A DNA stretch of 64,000 bases from Apodospora peruviana (lineage: Eukaryota; Ascomycota; Sordariomycetes; Sordariales; Lasiosphaeriaceae): contig JAUEDM010000001.1 in the NCBI GenBank assembly GCA_033439685.1, positions 4,836,001 to 4,900,000 of the forward strand, read 5' to 3'. Of the stretch, positions 11,855 through 24,324 are shown piece after piece. Within the stretch, counting starts at the first letter, position 1. Each line of letters begins with the position of its first letter. Made by a program: the position numbers and the translations under genes. The notes beneath the pieces were generated by a model, which saw only the letters and a program-made list of their open reading frames with translations, had not been told where the DNA came from and searched no databases.

Positions 11855-14800
11855 ATGAATACCTTAACTCACGGCAACGACCACGGTGGCCACGTGGGAA
11901 CTGCTGGCATGCCACTGCTCCTGGATAGCGCCATGGGTATCGACGGGGACATGCACGTCAACGCCATGGACAGCGCCATGGCCCTCGACGATGTTGACCT
12001 TTTTGGCGACCCCGTCATGGACACCACCCTGGATAATCCTCTTAATCTGCCCAGCCGTCCTGAGCCGAACAAGCAGCTCCAACAGCGTCTCCAAGAGCTT
12101 CGCACTCGGGGCTGTTGCCAGGGCATCGCCTGGTCCCGTCAGGGCACCATTGCCTCCGTCACCAAGGATGGCCGCGCTATCGACCTCCGCTTCCTCCGCT
12201 CCCGCCCTGACAATGGTGCATGGGAGCTGAGTGAGTCCTATTCTTGCTCCAACACGCTGTCCTCCCCGGTCGGCATCATATCCCACCTGGCCTGGGGCGC
12301 TACCTCGAGCCCTGAGCTCGCTGTCATCGATACCGTCGGCCGTATCAGCATCCTGAGCTTCTCCATCACCCTCAACCGTTGTTATGCCGTCCGGAAGTGG
12401 GATCTGGACCCTGTTGATGACCTCCATGCTGTCGTCGGCTGCTATTGGCTGCCTTTAGCTCTGCAGCCGACTCGGCCCTTCAACGTCTTTTACGGGCCTG
12501 CCGTCTGGGAAGAGACCAAGTACAGATACGAGACCTCACCCGTGCTTGGATGGGGCCCGTGGCATCCGAACCCGGCCAAATCCGCCCTGGTTTGTGTCAC
12601 GACCAACGGCTTGCTCAAACTGATTTACTCACAACACAATAACCGGGTCGAGGAGACAGTCCTCGAATTAGAGAGTGTAACTTCCTCTGATGACCTCATC
12701 ACCCACGCATCTTTATGCTCAGACAGAAGTACGCCACCTTACCGCTGACTCGGGCGAGCCATTTGCGTTCCAAAGAGCTAACACCCAGCTAGATACGCTT
12801 CTGATTGCGCTTGCCACTGCCTCAAAGCAGCTGAGGGTCGTCCGGGCGACTCTTCAATGGGGACTGCCCCAGCAAGCCGACAAGCAGGCGCCTCCTGGAA
12901 GCATGCCCCTGAGTCCCTCCATGAAAGAGAAGCACGTGGCTGTTACCAGCTGGCTTCAGCATGGCCCAAATGAACCGGCCCTTGACACCTCAATGGCCCA
13001 ACTCTCGCACATTGAAATGCTCCCTCCCGCTTTCGTGCGCCTTCCCAATAACACACAGCATGTCCACCCTCCTCTTGTTTTGACCGTCCGGTCCTACCTG
13101 CCACCCGACTCGTCTCCATACAGCCAAGACCCTCAGAGCGTCATTGACCGCTGGGAAATCTTGAGTGACCACCCGCAAACCGTCCATCCTGCTTTCGAAC
13201 AACTAGGTGCCAAAAATGGGTCCGTATCAGTTGCTCCTCCGGTACGTCTCTGCAAGAAGTCGCTGTACGGTGCGACGCTAACTTCAGTGTCAGACGATGG
13301 CCCGCCTACGCAAGTTGGAGTCAATAGCGGTGCCCAAGATCATCGTATCTATCAGCATGTTGCAGCTTGGCAAAGTGATATGTTTTACATTCAGTGATGG
13401 TACTGTCCAATACCGTGACCGCCTAACAATGAACGAGGTTTACAACGAGCACAACGTCAACAGTATCATGAGCCTACATCAGGTCGGGTTCCAGTTTACC
13501 AATGATACGCCATGTAAGCATGGCCTGAACAAGCAAATCCTGTTCGCAGCTGACTCAATCTTCAGGCCTTCAATCCGTCTTTTCCCCAACTGGCTGTTCT
13601 TTCGCCCAGATCTGCGAGGATGGGGAAGTCAAGTGGAACAAAATGCACTATCCCATGGAGGAGTTCAATGTAGCGATGCAAGGAAGTGAGTTAGGCATGC
13701 CTCGGCCGAGGGACTCAATACTGACTTACGTTCTTCAGATCGACATGGCGCCGTATTAGCAGCCTTGACTGTTGCCATAGCTGCCGCTTCACAAAACAAC
13801 TGTGACGACGTACTGGCAATTGCGCGCCCTTTTGCTGAGAATCCAGGTTTGCAATAAACCACATGCTAGACGTCGAGGTAGTCTCTGACAACATTTTGCC
13901 CTAGATTTCATGTACGCATGGTTAAGGCAGATGATGACGGCGCTCAAAATCCCAGTTGACTACTCCGAAGATGCCCACCACGACCAGCTTGTCAGGAATC
14001 ACAACCTGCAGCTCTGCCTAAGCATTTTGAACCACCTCGGCTTCCGAGGAGAGTTCCAGCCGCGCTCTTTTGGCAGCAAGTTTGCCATGCTGGGCTTGAA
14101 TGTCCGCAACATTGTCATCCTCATCACCATCGCAAGCAACATGCCCAACACTCTGAAGGAAAAACTAAGTCCTCTCGACGAGCCCGAGGTGGTCGATACG
14201 CTGGCGGGCTGCGCAAAGTGGGCCGTCGACTTACTCTCGTGGCTCGCCGACTGCCTGTTCCAGCTCGCCGACGACCCGACATTCATGGCCATCCTCTCGG
14301 ACCAGAAACGCTTCCCGGAGCTCGCAAACTACCTGCAGTCTCGCGGCGATGTGTCGTTGCATTTGCTTCTCTGCTCCTCCACGCGGGGCTTCCTGTCGGC
14401 CGCCTGCCGCCGGCTCTTCCACCTCGAAACGCTGAGCAGACGGGCCAACAACTTCTACGAAAAGACGGCCCAGACGCAAAAGGACTCCGATCCGGCCGCG
14501 GCAGCCGCGCGCCCGACCTCGGCCTTGTATCACGCCTACCAGAAGATGCAGCGCTTCACCAGCTCGAGTTTGGTGAAAGTGAACATGTTCGAGGAGCTGG
14601 TCAACCAGCTGGGCAAGGACATCCGCGCCGCGTACAGAGACAGCCTCTCGGGCCTGGTGAACAACTTCAAGCCGCCGCCGTCGAACAATCCGCAGCAGGC
14701 GCAGCAGCTGCTGCAGACCGCAGACGAGCAGATGATCAAGAAGGCGCAGCAGCACTGCGAGCTGGACATGCTGCTGGCCTCAAATCCGCCGCCTAGCTTT

Positions 14801-15337
14801 CGGGAGGTTATTCACAAGTTTTTTACGACCAGCATTGCGGCGTTCCGGGACCAGACGGACTCAGCGAGGCTGTACTTTAGCAATTTTGATTTACTTGAGG
14901 TTGAGGATGACCCGAAGAGTTTGGCCAGACGGAGAGCCGCGGGGCAGTACGTGGATGTATTTAGACGGGCGGAGATGTACGCCAGTAGCAACGGTGAGAT
15001 CTCGCAGCCTCCCATGGTCGGTGTTGGTGACTATAGGGTCAACGGGTTGATGACTTTGTCACGCAATCTGCAGCCCGGCGGTGCTGGTCAGACCAACGCT
15101 GCTGGCAACGAGGCCGGTGCTGCTGGTGCTGGATCCGGGTCTGCCCAACTGCTTGGTCATACTGCTGCTTATTCTTCGGCTGTTCCGGGATGGAGACGTT
15201 GTGTACGGTGCGCGTCGGTCATGGAGGACGTGTTTGGGCATCGGATGCCCGGGTTTACGTTTGTGTTGGCGCAGCAGAGGAAGTGTTCGTGCGGAGGCAA
15301 CTGGGGAGTGGTACTCAAGAGCGATGTCCATCCTTAA
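11855..15337 (+). CDS. med16: Mediator of RNA polymerase II transcription subunit 16
   Basis: Six exons (11855-12728, 12793-13241, 13294-13513, 13566-13685, 13739-13846, 13905-15337) give 1067 residues with all frames closing. Introns are 52-64 nt. The N-terminal half carries Med16/Sin4 sequence such as RGCCQGIAWSRQGTIASVT, expected to form a WD40-like propeller, and LLIALATASKQLRVV continues it. The segment FAQICEDGEVKWNKMHYPME is split across introns but reads perfectly after splicing. The C-terminal half is helical. The protein ends with CVRC (1023-1026) and CSCGGNW (1051-1057), a likely zinc-binding pair. MED16 is a tail-module subunit that links activators to RNA polymerase II. The start is the ATG just before the acidic MD-rich N-terminus; an upstream in-frame TTG is ignored. 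Confidence 0.92.
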
Positions 15338-15956
15338 GGGGTGGTACTGGTCTTGGGTTAGGAGAGATCCTCAGAGGGGAGGTCTAAGGAAGTTGAGTAC
15401 GTTGTGCTGTGATGTTCTAAGCGGTCACTTTTCACTTTTGGATTTGTAGTTGGGGTTGGATGATGGGTGGGTGGTTTCGATGGACGGAGACAAGTTGTAG
15501 GTGAGTAGTGTGTGTGTGTGTGTCTTTGATACCAAATCATTGGAGATTATTCTGTTTGTTATTTTCTATTTCTTCATAGATACAGCGCTCTGCTTTTGTG
15601 ACAGGAAATTTTGAAGTCTATCGTTATAGGCTAGGTTGGTTCCAGTCACCTTCCCGGTGCCAGATATATTCAATGTTACTCTTCGGGTTTAGTATATTGT
15701 TCCTAGGTTCTCACTATCTCTCCAACTACTACTTGTCTAAGCCCGGAAGTAGATCAATGTTTCCTGCTGGGTTACGGCTTGAACATCAAAAAGCACGATC
15801 GAAACGCCATGATTACTGATTTCATCGTCTTCATTATTCCACATCCTGCTTCTCATCTTTCTACGGAGGATCCACTAGATGACAACCAAAAACTACAACC
15901 AGGATATCCAACGTCTTGTCTAATGACATGGCCTTTACAGCCCAACACCCAAATGA
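15338..15956. other. Convergent 3' spacer
   Basis: This spacer lies between the MED16 and DUF3500 stop codons. It contains a short GT run around 15508-15522 and no credible coding sequence. Confidence 0.7.
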
Positions 15957-17333
15957 TCACTCACGCTCACCTTCCCAAACAAAAGCCTGCTCCACGCCCT
16001 CAATCAACGGCCTCAGCGCCATCCCATAATCCCCCGCGTTTGGCGTCCTCAGCAGCGTATGTATATGAAATTTTGCCGGCTCCTTGTTCGTCAGAAAAAC
16101 GCCAGAGTGGTGGTCAAACTCGACGATCACCACCGGGTTCTGCAACCTAAAATAAAACGGATCCGCATCACCAAACGACCCGATCCAGCAGAAATACGTC
16201 TCCTTGAACCAATCCTTGATCTGCCGCAAGCGGATCGCCCTCGCAGTCACAGGTAGGTAGAGCAGGTACTGCTCGAAAATCTTGACCACCAAATCCTGTT
16301 GGTCAGAAGACATTTCTGATACCAGGATGCCCTCGTAGGGGACGACGCGGTTGTCGCGATAAGCGCCGCAGACGTGGCGCTGGTCGTCGTGATTCCACCT
16401 CCCGTGTGGCATGGCCGGATCTTTCATCAGCTTGTAGATCTGCGCGGCGGCTTGTTGATCGGGGGAGAGACTCTGCATCAGGCGCAAACCCAACCGCTCC
16501 TCCTCCTCCATGATCCGAGTCCCTTTGTATTTCCCCTCGTCGATAACATTCGGTTCCGCCCCCGTGAACCACGGCGACATGACCACCTGCCCTTTGTAGA
16601 AAAAGATGTTCAGGCACAAATGGTGGCCGTAGAACGAGAAGCCCCACGGCGCAGTGGTCGACGGCTCACCAAACAAGACAAAATTGTACGAGAACTCGTT
16701 GCACACCGCCGGCGCCTGGACCAAGTCGCCGAGGAAGCCATTGATGCGCATCGCCCCAAGCGCTTTGGTGTAGCCCTCAGGCGACAAGGTGGCCTCGAGC
16801 ACAGCGAGCACGGCGTCGCGGACGTCGGGGGTTAGCTCGTCGAGGCGGATCCCCTTGTCGCTGAGCAGGAACTCGGGGTTGGACCAGGACCGCCACTCGG
16901 GTGAGTCGATGTGGTACTTGACGATGGCCAGCTGGTCGGCCGAGAGTTTGGACGTCAGGTTCTGCGTGGCTGCTACGATGGACTCTATTGGCATGCCTTC
17001 GTCTTGGAGGGTGAACAGGCCCGGACGGACACTTCCTGGAAAGAAGAGTCAGTGGGCGTGCTCTTTCTGTGCTTGCAAGAAAAGCAAAACAGAGCGAAGA
17101 AGTGGTAGGGCAGTAAGCTACATACCGTCGTTGGTGACCCCCCCGAAGGGCTCTTTGAACAGTTTCCGCCAGTGCAGGTACAGAGCGTGCAGCCAGGGCG
17201 GCATGCCGCCCTCGATGAACTCCTTGGCGTACTCGTGGGCGTCCTGCTTCTGCATCGTCGTGAAGCGCGGGATACTCAGGTCGGGGAGATGCTCACGGAA
17301 CTCCCCGCCATGTCCTGCTCCTGCTTCCGCCAT
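15957..17333 (-). CDS. DUF3500 family protein
   Basis: Two exons (17333-17126 and 17035-15957) give 428 residues. The intron has GTATGT and CCAG ends and joins NDG to SVRPGLF. The protein has no signal peptide or membrane segment. Conserved DUF3500 features are visible: YGHHLCLNIF, MSPWFTGAEPN, and the C-terminal EFDHHSGVFLT followed by FHIHTLLRTPNAGDYG. The histidines and aspartates of those motifs could bind a metal, but this is inference. The family occurs in bacteria and fungi with no established biochemical role that I know of. It converges with MED16, with no obvious functional link. Confidence 0.9.
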
Positions 17334-20300
17334 CTTGGCTGGTCTGTTCTGTCTGACTGACTGACTTTCCGGAAGTCGAGATTATATCAACAGACTAAGG
17401 TAAGTGGTAAACAAAAGTCGTCAACTGTAGGATAATATCCAGCAACAATCAGTTGTAGCTTGCCAGAAAGACGGAACTGGAAAGGGGAGCTTCATCTCCA
17501 CTTAGATATGGGGATGACTTGCAGGTATAATAAAGAAAAGACAATTAGCAAAGTAGTCAGTCGGCTGTAGCATATCCTGGCAGCTCTGGATTCTGGATTC
17601 TGCCGGCGGTTGTTTTTGCTGCCGAAGAATGCTATCGAGGTGAAACGTTGACCCGGACAAAACCAGCCCAATCAATGAGCTTCTGATGGAAGCTCAGAAA
17701 GGGACGGCGGGCGGGATCGACCGACCGACCAGAGAGCTCCATGGAGCTTCCTGTCGGCCATCATATCAGGGGCCAAAGAGGAGACAGACAGCAGCCCCTC
17801 TCCTCGCTCCTCCACTTCCCCGCCGAAGACCTTCCCCATGATCCCCATCATGGTCTTACAGCTTGAACCCTGGCCCGTCCCATGATCTGATCTGGACTCG
17901 GCATTGTCCTAGGTACCTTTGGTATTACCACCCCAAATCACTGGCTTCTCGGAGTTTTTGCAAAGCCACCACCAGGATCGTCCATCACAGGGAGTGCATT
18001 TGGCACGATTTGCGAGAGCCAAAAGTCGGACTTGGATTTACTATGTCTACCTAAGCAGGGTAACTACCGCGGGACTGGCGGCACGGTCGTCGGAGGTAAC
18101 GCCCGTTGGAAGCTACCAGTCCCGAGACAGAACCGAGAAAGAAAGGAGGGAAATCAACAGTCATCCCCTCCACATAAACACCAAATCCCTTCTTAATCCG
18201 AAGGCCCTCATTGTCAAAAGTGAGTTGCTCACAAGCTCGCTGAACAACACCAAGTAGGGGCGCTTTGGAACGGCGCGACTAGAGCGCAAACCGTTCCCCA
18301 GGAGACGCGACCAGCCTGAGCATGAGTGTATCGTAACTACATACATCACTCCCCAACAAACACAAACAAGCGTTATCGTCATGGTCTTCTACTGCTCGCT
18401 CTGCAATATCACATGACGACGGGGTTGGATCCTCCTCTGCCAGAAGAATGACGTTAGATTAATCCTTTTCTTTGAGGGATAGATGCAGACTTACCGGCCG
18501 AGTCCGAGACGCTGGCTCCGGAGCAAAGTCGCCTCTACCGCGTACTTCCCCCTCCTCCTTATTGCTTGACTTGAGGGGGGAGATCCGGCATATCGCCCTT
18601 ACTATCGCGCTTATCACCTTCAGAAAGGATCCCGCTTGAATGGAACGTGGCGGAAGTTTGACAACCACCGCCCCGGCATTCTGAACGTTGCGTAGTCCAA
18701 CAATACCGGTTGTATTACTGTATTCTACTTGGTGCGAGTAGCAAGTGGCACCTCGAATCTGCAAATCGCCTCGAATTCCAGATCGTATCCGCGCCAAGCA
18801 TCCAAACTTGACTCCAAAAGCAGCCGGCGCAGGTGGTTCACGGACACTGCTGGGAAACCGTGCCATTGGTTACCCGGGATCGCCACAGGGTGATGGGAGT
18901 TTGGACGTGTTCGGGACCTTGTCTTGCCATGGGCGTTGTGCCTGGCGAGCAGAATACTGCTCCGGTCGTTTTGCGATTCGACCGGCAGCTCGTCTGCAAA
19001 CTGGGAATTGCTCGCTCGAAGAGCAAAATCCTCTGGTTGACTGACATCTCTCTGCCTCTCAAGGGCGAGTCTGTCGAGTCAATGATGGGCCTTTTACAGT
19101 CATGCCCAGGACTAATCCTCAATGAAGCGAGGTCTCAGTGGCTAAAACATCATGCGTCAGCACCGAATAGTAGAGACCACGAGGAGATTGATCCTCACAC
19201 GTCTGTCCACAATAGCAAGCCGTGTCGACAGCTGTTCTGGTCTTGGTCGAATGAGTATCATGTCTACAAGCACGAACTGCCGCCAAACGGGGGAGACTTA
19301 CCATAAGACACGCAGGTCTCATTCAACCTTTTATGATGCAAACTAGCCATGTACATCGAACGATTTCAAAACGCATGACTCCAGAATGCCAAATGCGCCG
19401 TCCATATACACCGGTTCACCCATGGGCCTTTTAGTGTCCTGCCCAGGACAAGCCGGTTCAGCGGACAGTTTGGTGTTGCAGGGTCGCCTCACAGAGGATG
19501 TTCCGAGATCTTCCGCCCACCAGAAGCCCCGCGCGCGCACCCGTGTGTGTATGTCGTCATGGCTAGGAGCGAGCGCGTGGGCGACGATGCTACCGGGTGA
19601 TCAACCAGTCTACCAACTGTCCAAAGGGCATGCCAACTTGTGGGCTCCCATCGTTGTGTGACGGGAGGTAGGAAAGGCCAGCCGATGGTCGCATCCCGTG
19701 TCCTTCACCCCAAGTTCATGGCTTGTACGATTGCCGTCGTACTTGTTGACCGACGTTTCGGCCAGATATTCGTAGCTTTGCGGGAAGGAAGGAGTATCAG
19801 TATCAGCAGAGTCCAGATCAAGAGCAGAGGGGAGAACGAAGACGAACAAACCTTCATTTCGCTTTGGGCCTATTCGTATTCAGCTTTGGAGAGGAAGATA
19901 CCAGCGCGTGCTGACTGTAGTGTCGATCCATGCTGGCAGAAGCTTCCGAGCGAGAAGAGAAGGATGAGAGACCGAGATATTGCAGTGGGAATGACGACTG
20001 GGTCTCCCGGTGCTTGTAAAGCAGCGTTATGTATAGCAGTCATTAGCGTGCTACGGATACAACGTCCGCCGTTCTCCGAAAGGGAAGCGCGACCAGGGGG
20101 ACTGGTGTAGCCTGAGATAAGAACTTCAAAGTGTAGAGGGCCCACATTATTTTCGCTGCAGCAGCTGCCCGTCGTCTGGTGCCAGGTGCATATCCACGAA
20201 TGTCCAACAGCAACCACTCTTCTGACTTGTATGGCAAGAGTGACCTTCATATCTGAACTTTCTGTGACGACGTCTGCTTATGGAACGAGGATCTGGGAAG

Positions 20301-21014
20301 CGTGGCCGGTCGCAGCGGTCATGTCGCTCCGGTTGCTATGCGTCAGCGCTGACATGCCTACGTCTGGATGAACTTCAGTGCTGTACAGCCTCTCTTCGTT
20401 GCCCTGGGAGCCAGCCCCTTGCGACAAACATGAAGTCCTCATTTTCTGGGTTCCGTTATGTTACGTGTTCATACCGGGAAGTGGACGGCCGACAATTGAG
20501 ATCTCCCAGGATAGAGTGGTGGATTTTTTTCGTCTCGATCACTCCTTTGGACGATGGCATTGGTGGTATGGTCTCTTATTCCCTTGCCAAGTTCGGGACG
20601 AAGGGATCATGATGGGCTGGTACAAGTTGGCTTCGAGACCAAGGCCTGTTCTTTTTAAGTTATTACCGTGAACAGGTAGAATCGGTTACCGACTCGCCGA
20701 AAACAACCTGAATGGAAAGAACCACCAGATCTGGAATTGTCAAGTGGTAATCGTACCTTCCCGATGTCCCTCGAGTGGCCGATGACATCCACGGATTGCT
20801 CCTTGCTCCTTCCCGGACACTTTAGCGGCAGTCTTGCGGCAGTCATGGTCATGTGGTTCTTGAGCATCCTCCCTTCCTTCCTGACCAACTTGGAGTTCCC
20901 TTCATCACTCGCGACATCTCTTGAGTCGAGTGCAATTTGCGAGGATATGGAGACGAATATCTGGAATTTACAAACACCACAGCACCGGAAAAACAGCCCT
21001 CAGATCTTTATACA
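17334..21014. other. 3.7 kb spacer between divergent genes, no confident gene
   Basis: No ORF here resembles a known protein. A canonical-looking minus-strand intron is present at 18494-18437 (GTAAGT, CTAAC branch, CAG), so a small spliced transcript is possible around 18.2-18.9 kb. A CCTAGGTACCTT motif lies near 17909. No tRNA or 5S rRNA box pattern was seen. Confidence 0.5.
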
Positions 21015-22314
21015 ATGACGTCTCTCATCTCCGACTCCTCCGTGGGAGACTGGCTTTCCGACAACTCACCGGCCACGCAATCAACCCAAACCTCGGTGGA
21101 ATCAGATATCGGCCTATCGACGTCGGACCCTATGCAACCCTCCCTGGGCAGCACCTGGGCCAGCTATCTCTCCGCTCAGTACCAGAGCCGGGAGGTGGCA
21201 ATTTTTAGGAGAGCAGTCAGTGAGAACTTCAAGCAGATCGACGTATCAGTCGCCTCCTTGCACCGCGATCTTGCTGGTCACCAGGCTCTTGTGACGGCAG
21301 CTTCTACCGAATTTAGCGAGAGATCTGAGCAGATCGCCTCCGAACTGAGAGATATGCAGCCACTTCGAAATAGTCTCCCCACCTTGCAGCTACAGGTCAC
21401 CAAGCTCAGGGAACAAACATCCAAGACAATTTCTGATTTGAGCCAAAGACTCATGTTGGCGCAGCAGCGTCTGGAAGGAGTCCACGACATTTCCTCTCGG
21501 GATATTCGGGCTGTCCAGGAGCAGTATTTTTCGGCACTTGAGAAGATTGAGTTCTTACAGGGCGAACTGAGGGAGATGAGAGAAGAACGAATGTCGTTAG
21601 AGGAGAAGATCACCACCCTCGAACGGCGGTTAAACGCAGCTTCCCAAGAGCGACAGCAGCTGCTATCAGAAGAGACAATGCAGTTCCTCGGGCAGATGCA
21701 GTCTCGCCGTAATGATCTTATGAGTTTGTTAGACAGGCCTAGCCTGGAAGAGAAAGCCGTTGAGCGTTCATCCGGTTAGTGACTGGTCATATATCCCTAT
21801 GTTAAATTGCATACGCTCACCAGCAGCTCCAGATATAACTACAGAACTCCAGGAACGCGAACCTGAGGCACCTGAACAGCACAGAGATCAAGCTCTGTAT
21901 AGGGGTGGCGGTTCCTTACGTATTTACCGTAAGCGGAAGGCAGATGGTCCGCTCCGGACCCAAGCAAAGCGGACAGCCAAAAGCCCGCCTCCAAAAAATG
22001 CAGGACAGAATGCAGAGTCTCAAGATCGAGACTTCGAAAGGGTCTACGACGAGTTCAGAAATAAGACTCATGCCAACGGGGCAAGATCAGAAGGCACGAT
22101 AATCCGGAAGTTCATTGAGAGCATTGCGAAACCTGAGATCTCGAGGCATGTTCAAGAGTCACTCACATCTCTCCTTCCCGACCATGTAAGAAAGGTAAAA
22201 GGTACGAGGCAGACGAGCGGTCACCGCTGTGTTCACATCTCAAACACACTCACCAGAGAGGAGTTCCGGGCGGCACTTCGCCTGGTGCCCTCGCTTCACG
22301 GAAGAGAGAAGTAA
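21015..22314 (+). CDS. Coiled-coil protein of unknown function
   Basis: Two exons (21015-21774 and 21827-22314) give 415 residues. The acceptor is a CAGCAG tandem, so 416 residues are possible. The Ser/Thr-rich N-terminus (about 1-50) is followed by a long predicted coiled coil (about 70-245) with heptad-like Leu, Glu and Gln runs such as LQGELREMREERMSLEEKI. A basic stretch YRKRKADGPLRTQAKR looks like a nuclear localisation signal. A compact C-terminal part contains IRKFIESIAKPEISRHVQESL. I do not recognise the family. The architecture would fit a nuclear or spindle scaffold, which is inference only. The first ATG of the frame is used; an upstream TTG extension is ignored. Confidence 0.72.
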
Positions 22315-23078
22315 ATGTTCGCAGTAGTTTGGTCAGGTGATCGCCGGGATACAGGTTGTGGTTATTTGGCTGGAGATATGGAACGTGGCTCTGACTTCGC
22401 TTTGTACTCTTGTCTCGCTCTATTGTTGCTTGTCATTGCAAATCACTCGTGTCTACACGTAGTTGTACATAAAAATCCTGCGATCTGGGCTTTGTCTTCA
22501 CTTACAGTTGTTGGTAATAAGCCGTTTCCATTCCACGAAACAAATCAAGTTGGCTTTGGTGAGAATACCAGAGTTACTTTCTAAGGATAATGACGTTTCT
22601 TCGTCCGTTAAGAATGGGTATCTAAGGTATGCGTGATGGCACATTATGGGAAAATTGAACGCTGAATCAAAGGTAAACAAGTAAGAGAAAAAGGGGGCTT
22701 GATAGGTAGGTAGGTAGTAGAAGCAACAAACCGCCAAAACCATGTATTGCAAAACTGATAATGCAACGTCGAGGCTCGCTCGCCCCCTCGCTCGCTCCAA
22801 GCTAAAATGCCGCGCTTGAACTCCCGCAAAATGACACGTCATGTCTATACGTCGCCAAAATGCTCAATATGTGCAACCGACCCATGAATGGCCCCAAATG
22901 CCGGCAAGTACGGTAGGTACTTAACAGACCGCCGCCCATTTTGGTTTCCCATTCCCATTCCCATTCCGATGCTACCATCATCTCCCATGTGCTCGCTTGT
23001 TGCCCATTCTCAAACGATAAAAACGCCAGCCAACTCTACCCAGAAGCAACAAACCAAAACCAAAAAAACGGCAGATGT
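22315..23078. other. Convergent 3' spacer
   Basis: No gene is seen between the coiled-coil gene and the GH16 gene. It has TAGGTAGGTAGGTAG at about 22702-22717 and CGGTAGGTACTT near 22913. Confidence 0.65.
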
Positions 23079-24164
23079 CTAAGCCATAAAAGGCAAAGCT
23101 TGTCTAACTTCCCGCTTCTTCTTCATTGCTGCCCCTCCTGCGGCGGTTCCGTTATTACCAGCCTTCTGGTACACCTTGATCGAATTGATTAACCAGTACG
23201 CTTCCGCAAACGCCTCAGGGTTGGCGCCGACGTAGTCCTCGCAGTTCGGTGCTAGCTTCTTGCACGTCTCGTCGTCGTGCCAGTCGTTCGCTCCCCATCC
23301 TCCGCAAAAATCGGTGTTGATAATCAGATTGTGGTCTTTGAAAAGCTGATTGAGCTGGCAGCTCTCGTCAGGCTGGAACACGGCCAGCGGTGGTCCCAAG
23401 CTTGCCGTGTCTGGCGCGGGGGCTGCTGTGCCATTGTTGGAAGATGACGACAACAATGTGGCGGGTAAGGCGGCACCGTGAGAGAAGAACCACGCATTGA
23501 TAACACTCGTATCCCACTCGACCACGTACACACCTCCCCCGGCCTCATTGAACCCTGCACCGTAGTTGTTTTTCGCATAGGTGTCCTGCCTACAGCCAAC
23601 GTCGCCATTGCCTGACGAGCAGTCAGCGGTGGCGAGGTTGGAACCTTTGACCGCTCCCGTGTTAGTTACCATGCACTCGGCCTTGGTATGGAGCGTGACG
23701 ACGTTCGAGGACCTGGTGTTGACGCCCTCGAGGATGTCGATCTCGCCAGAGCTGGGCCACTCCGGGCCGACGGTCCACAGGGCAGGCCAGAGGCCGCAGG
23801 AGCCATTATCGGTCTTTCCGGCCGGCATGTGGGCGATGTCGATGACGAAGAGGCCTTTCGTGTACGCTTTTTTGGAGCTTACGCGGGTTGATGGACGACC
23901 CGAGGTAGTCGTGTTGGTGTGGTCGACGCCGAGGTAGACAGCGTTTTGGTAGTAGCCCGCCAGGCCGTCGCGGTTGGCGGTGGCACCGTCCACGTATTTG
24001 ACGAATCCCCTTGTGGGGTCCGGCTGGCTGAAGAACTCAAACTCCTTGAAGAAGTTTTGGGAGTGGAAGTGGTCGACGAGGGTGTAGTCAGAAGTTGCAG
24101 CTTGCGCCAGGCTAGCTGTGAGCACCACGACGCCGATACAGATTATTGTTCTTGTCGCAAACAT
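23079..24164 (-). CDS. Secreted GH16 family glucanase
   Basis: A single exon encodes 361 residues. Residues 1-22 form a signal peptide with hydrophobic core ICIGVVVLTASL ending in AQA. The GH16 catalytic motif is GEIDILEG, with the nucleophile and acid/base glutamates, preceded by GLWPALWTVGPEWPSS. An even set of cysteines surrounds it, in segments such as AECMVTN, NTDFCGGWGANDW and NCEDYVGANP, as in fungal beta-1,3(4)-glucanases. The product would act on beta-glucans in the wall or in plant material. The exact linkage cannot be read from sequence. The C-terminus is basic and not GPI-like. The ATG at 24164 is chosen because it starts the signal peptide; the frame is open further upstream, but that part has no such feature. 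Confidence 0.92.
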   Translation of the reverse strand: MFATRTIICIGVVVLTASLAQAATSDYTLVDHFHSQNFFKEFEFFSQPDPTRGFVKYVDGATANRDGLAGYYQNAVYLGVDHTNTTTSGRPSTRVSSKKAYTKGLFVIDIAHMPAGKTDNGSCGLWPALWTVGPEWPSSGEIDILEGVNTRSSNVVTLHTKAECMVTNTGAVKGSNLATADCSSGNGDVGCRQDTYAKNNYGAGFNEAGGGVYVVEWDTSVINAWFFSHGAALPATLLSSSSNNGTAAPAPDTASLGPPLAVFQPDESCQLNQLFKDHNLIINTDFCGGWGANDWHDDETCKKLAPNCEDYVGANPEAFAEAYWLINSIKVYQKAGNNGTAAGGAAMKKKREVRQALPFMA

Positions 24165-24317
24165 TTTGGCTGATTTGGCTGACAGATAGTATTCCGTTGA
24201 GTTTTCGTTGTCGACGAGGAATATTTTCTCGCCAGCAGATATCAATGGCCAAAGAAAAGGGAGTGTAAACCGTGCGATACTTGAAGGAGTGACTAGACTG
24301 GAAGAAGTTTTCCGGCC

Positions 24318-24324
24318 TTTATAA
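24318..24324 (-). promoter_or_regulatory. TATA box of the GH16 gene
   Basis: The minus strand reads CCTTATAAAGGCC about 155 bases upstream of the GH16 ATG. That is a plausible distance for a TATA element plus a short leader. It suggests a regulated promoter. Confidence 0.55.
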
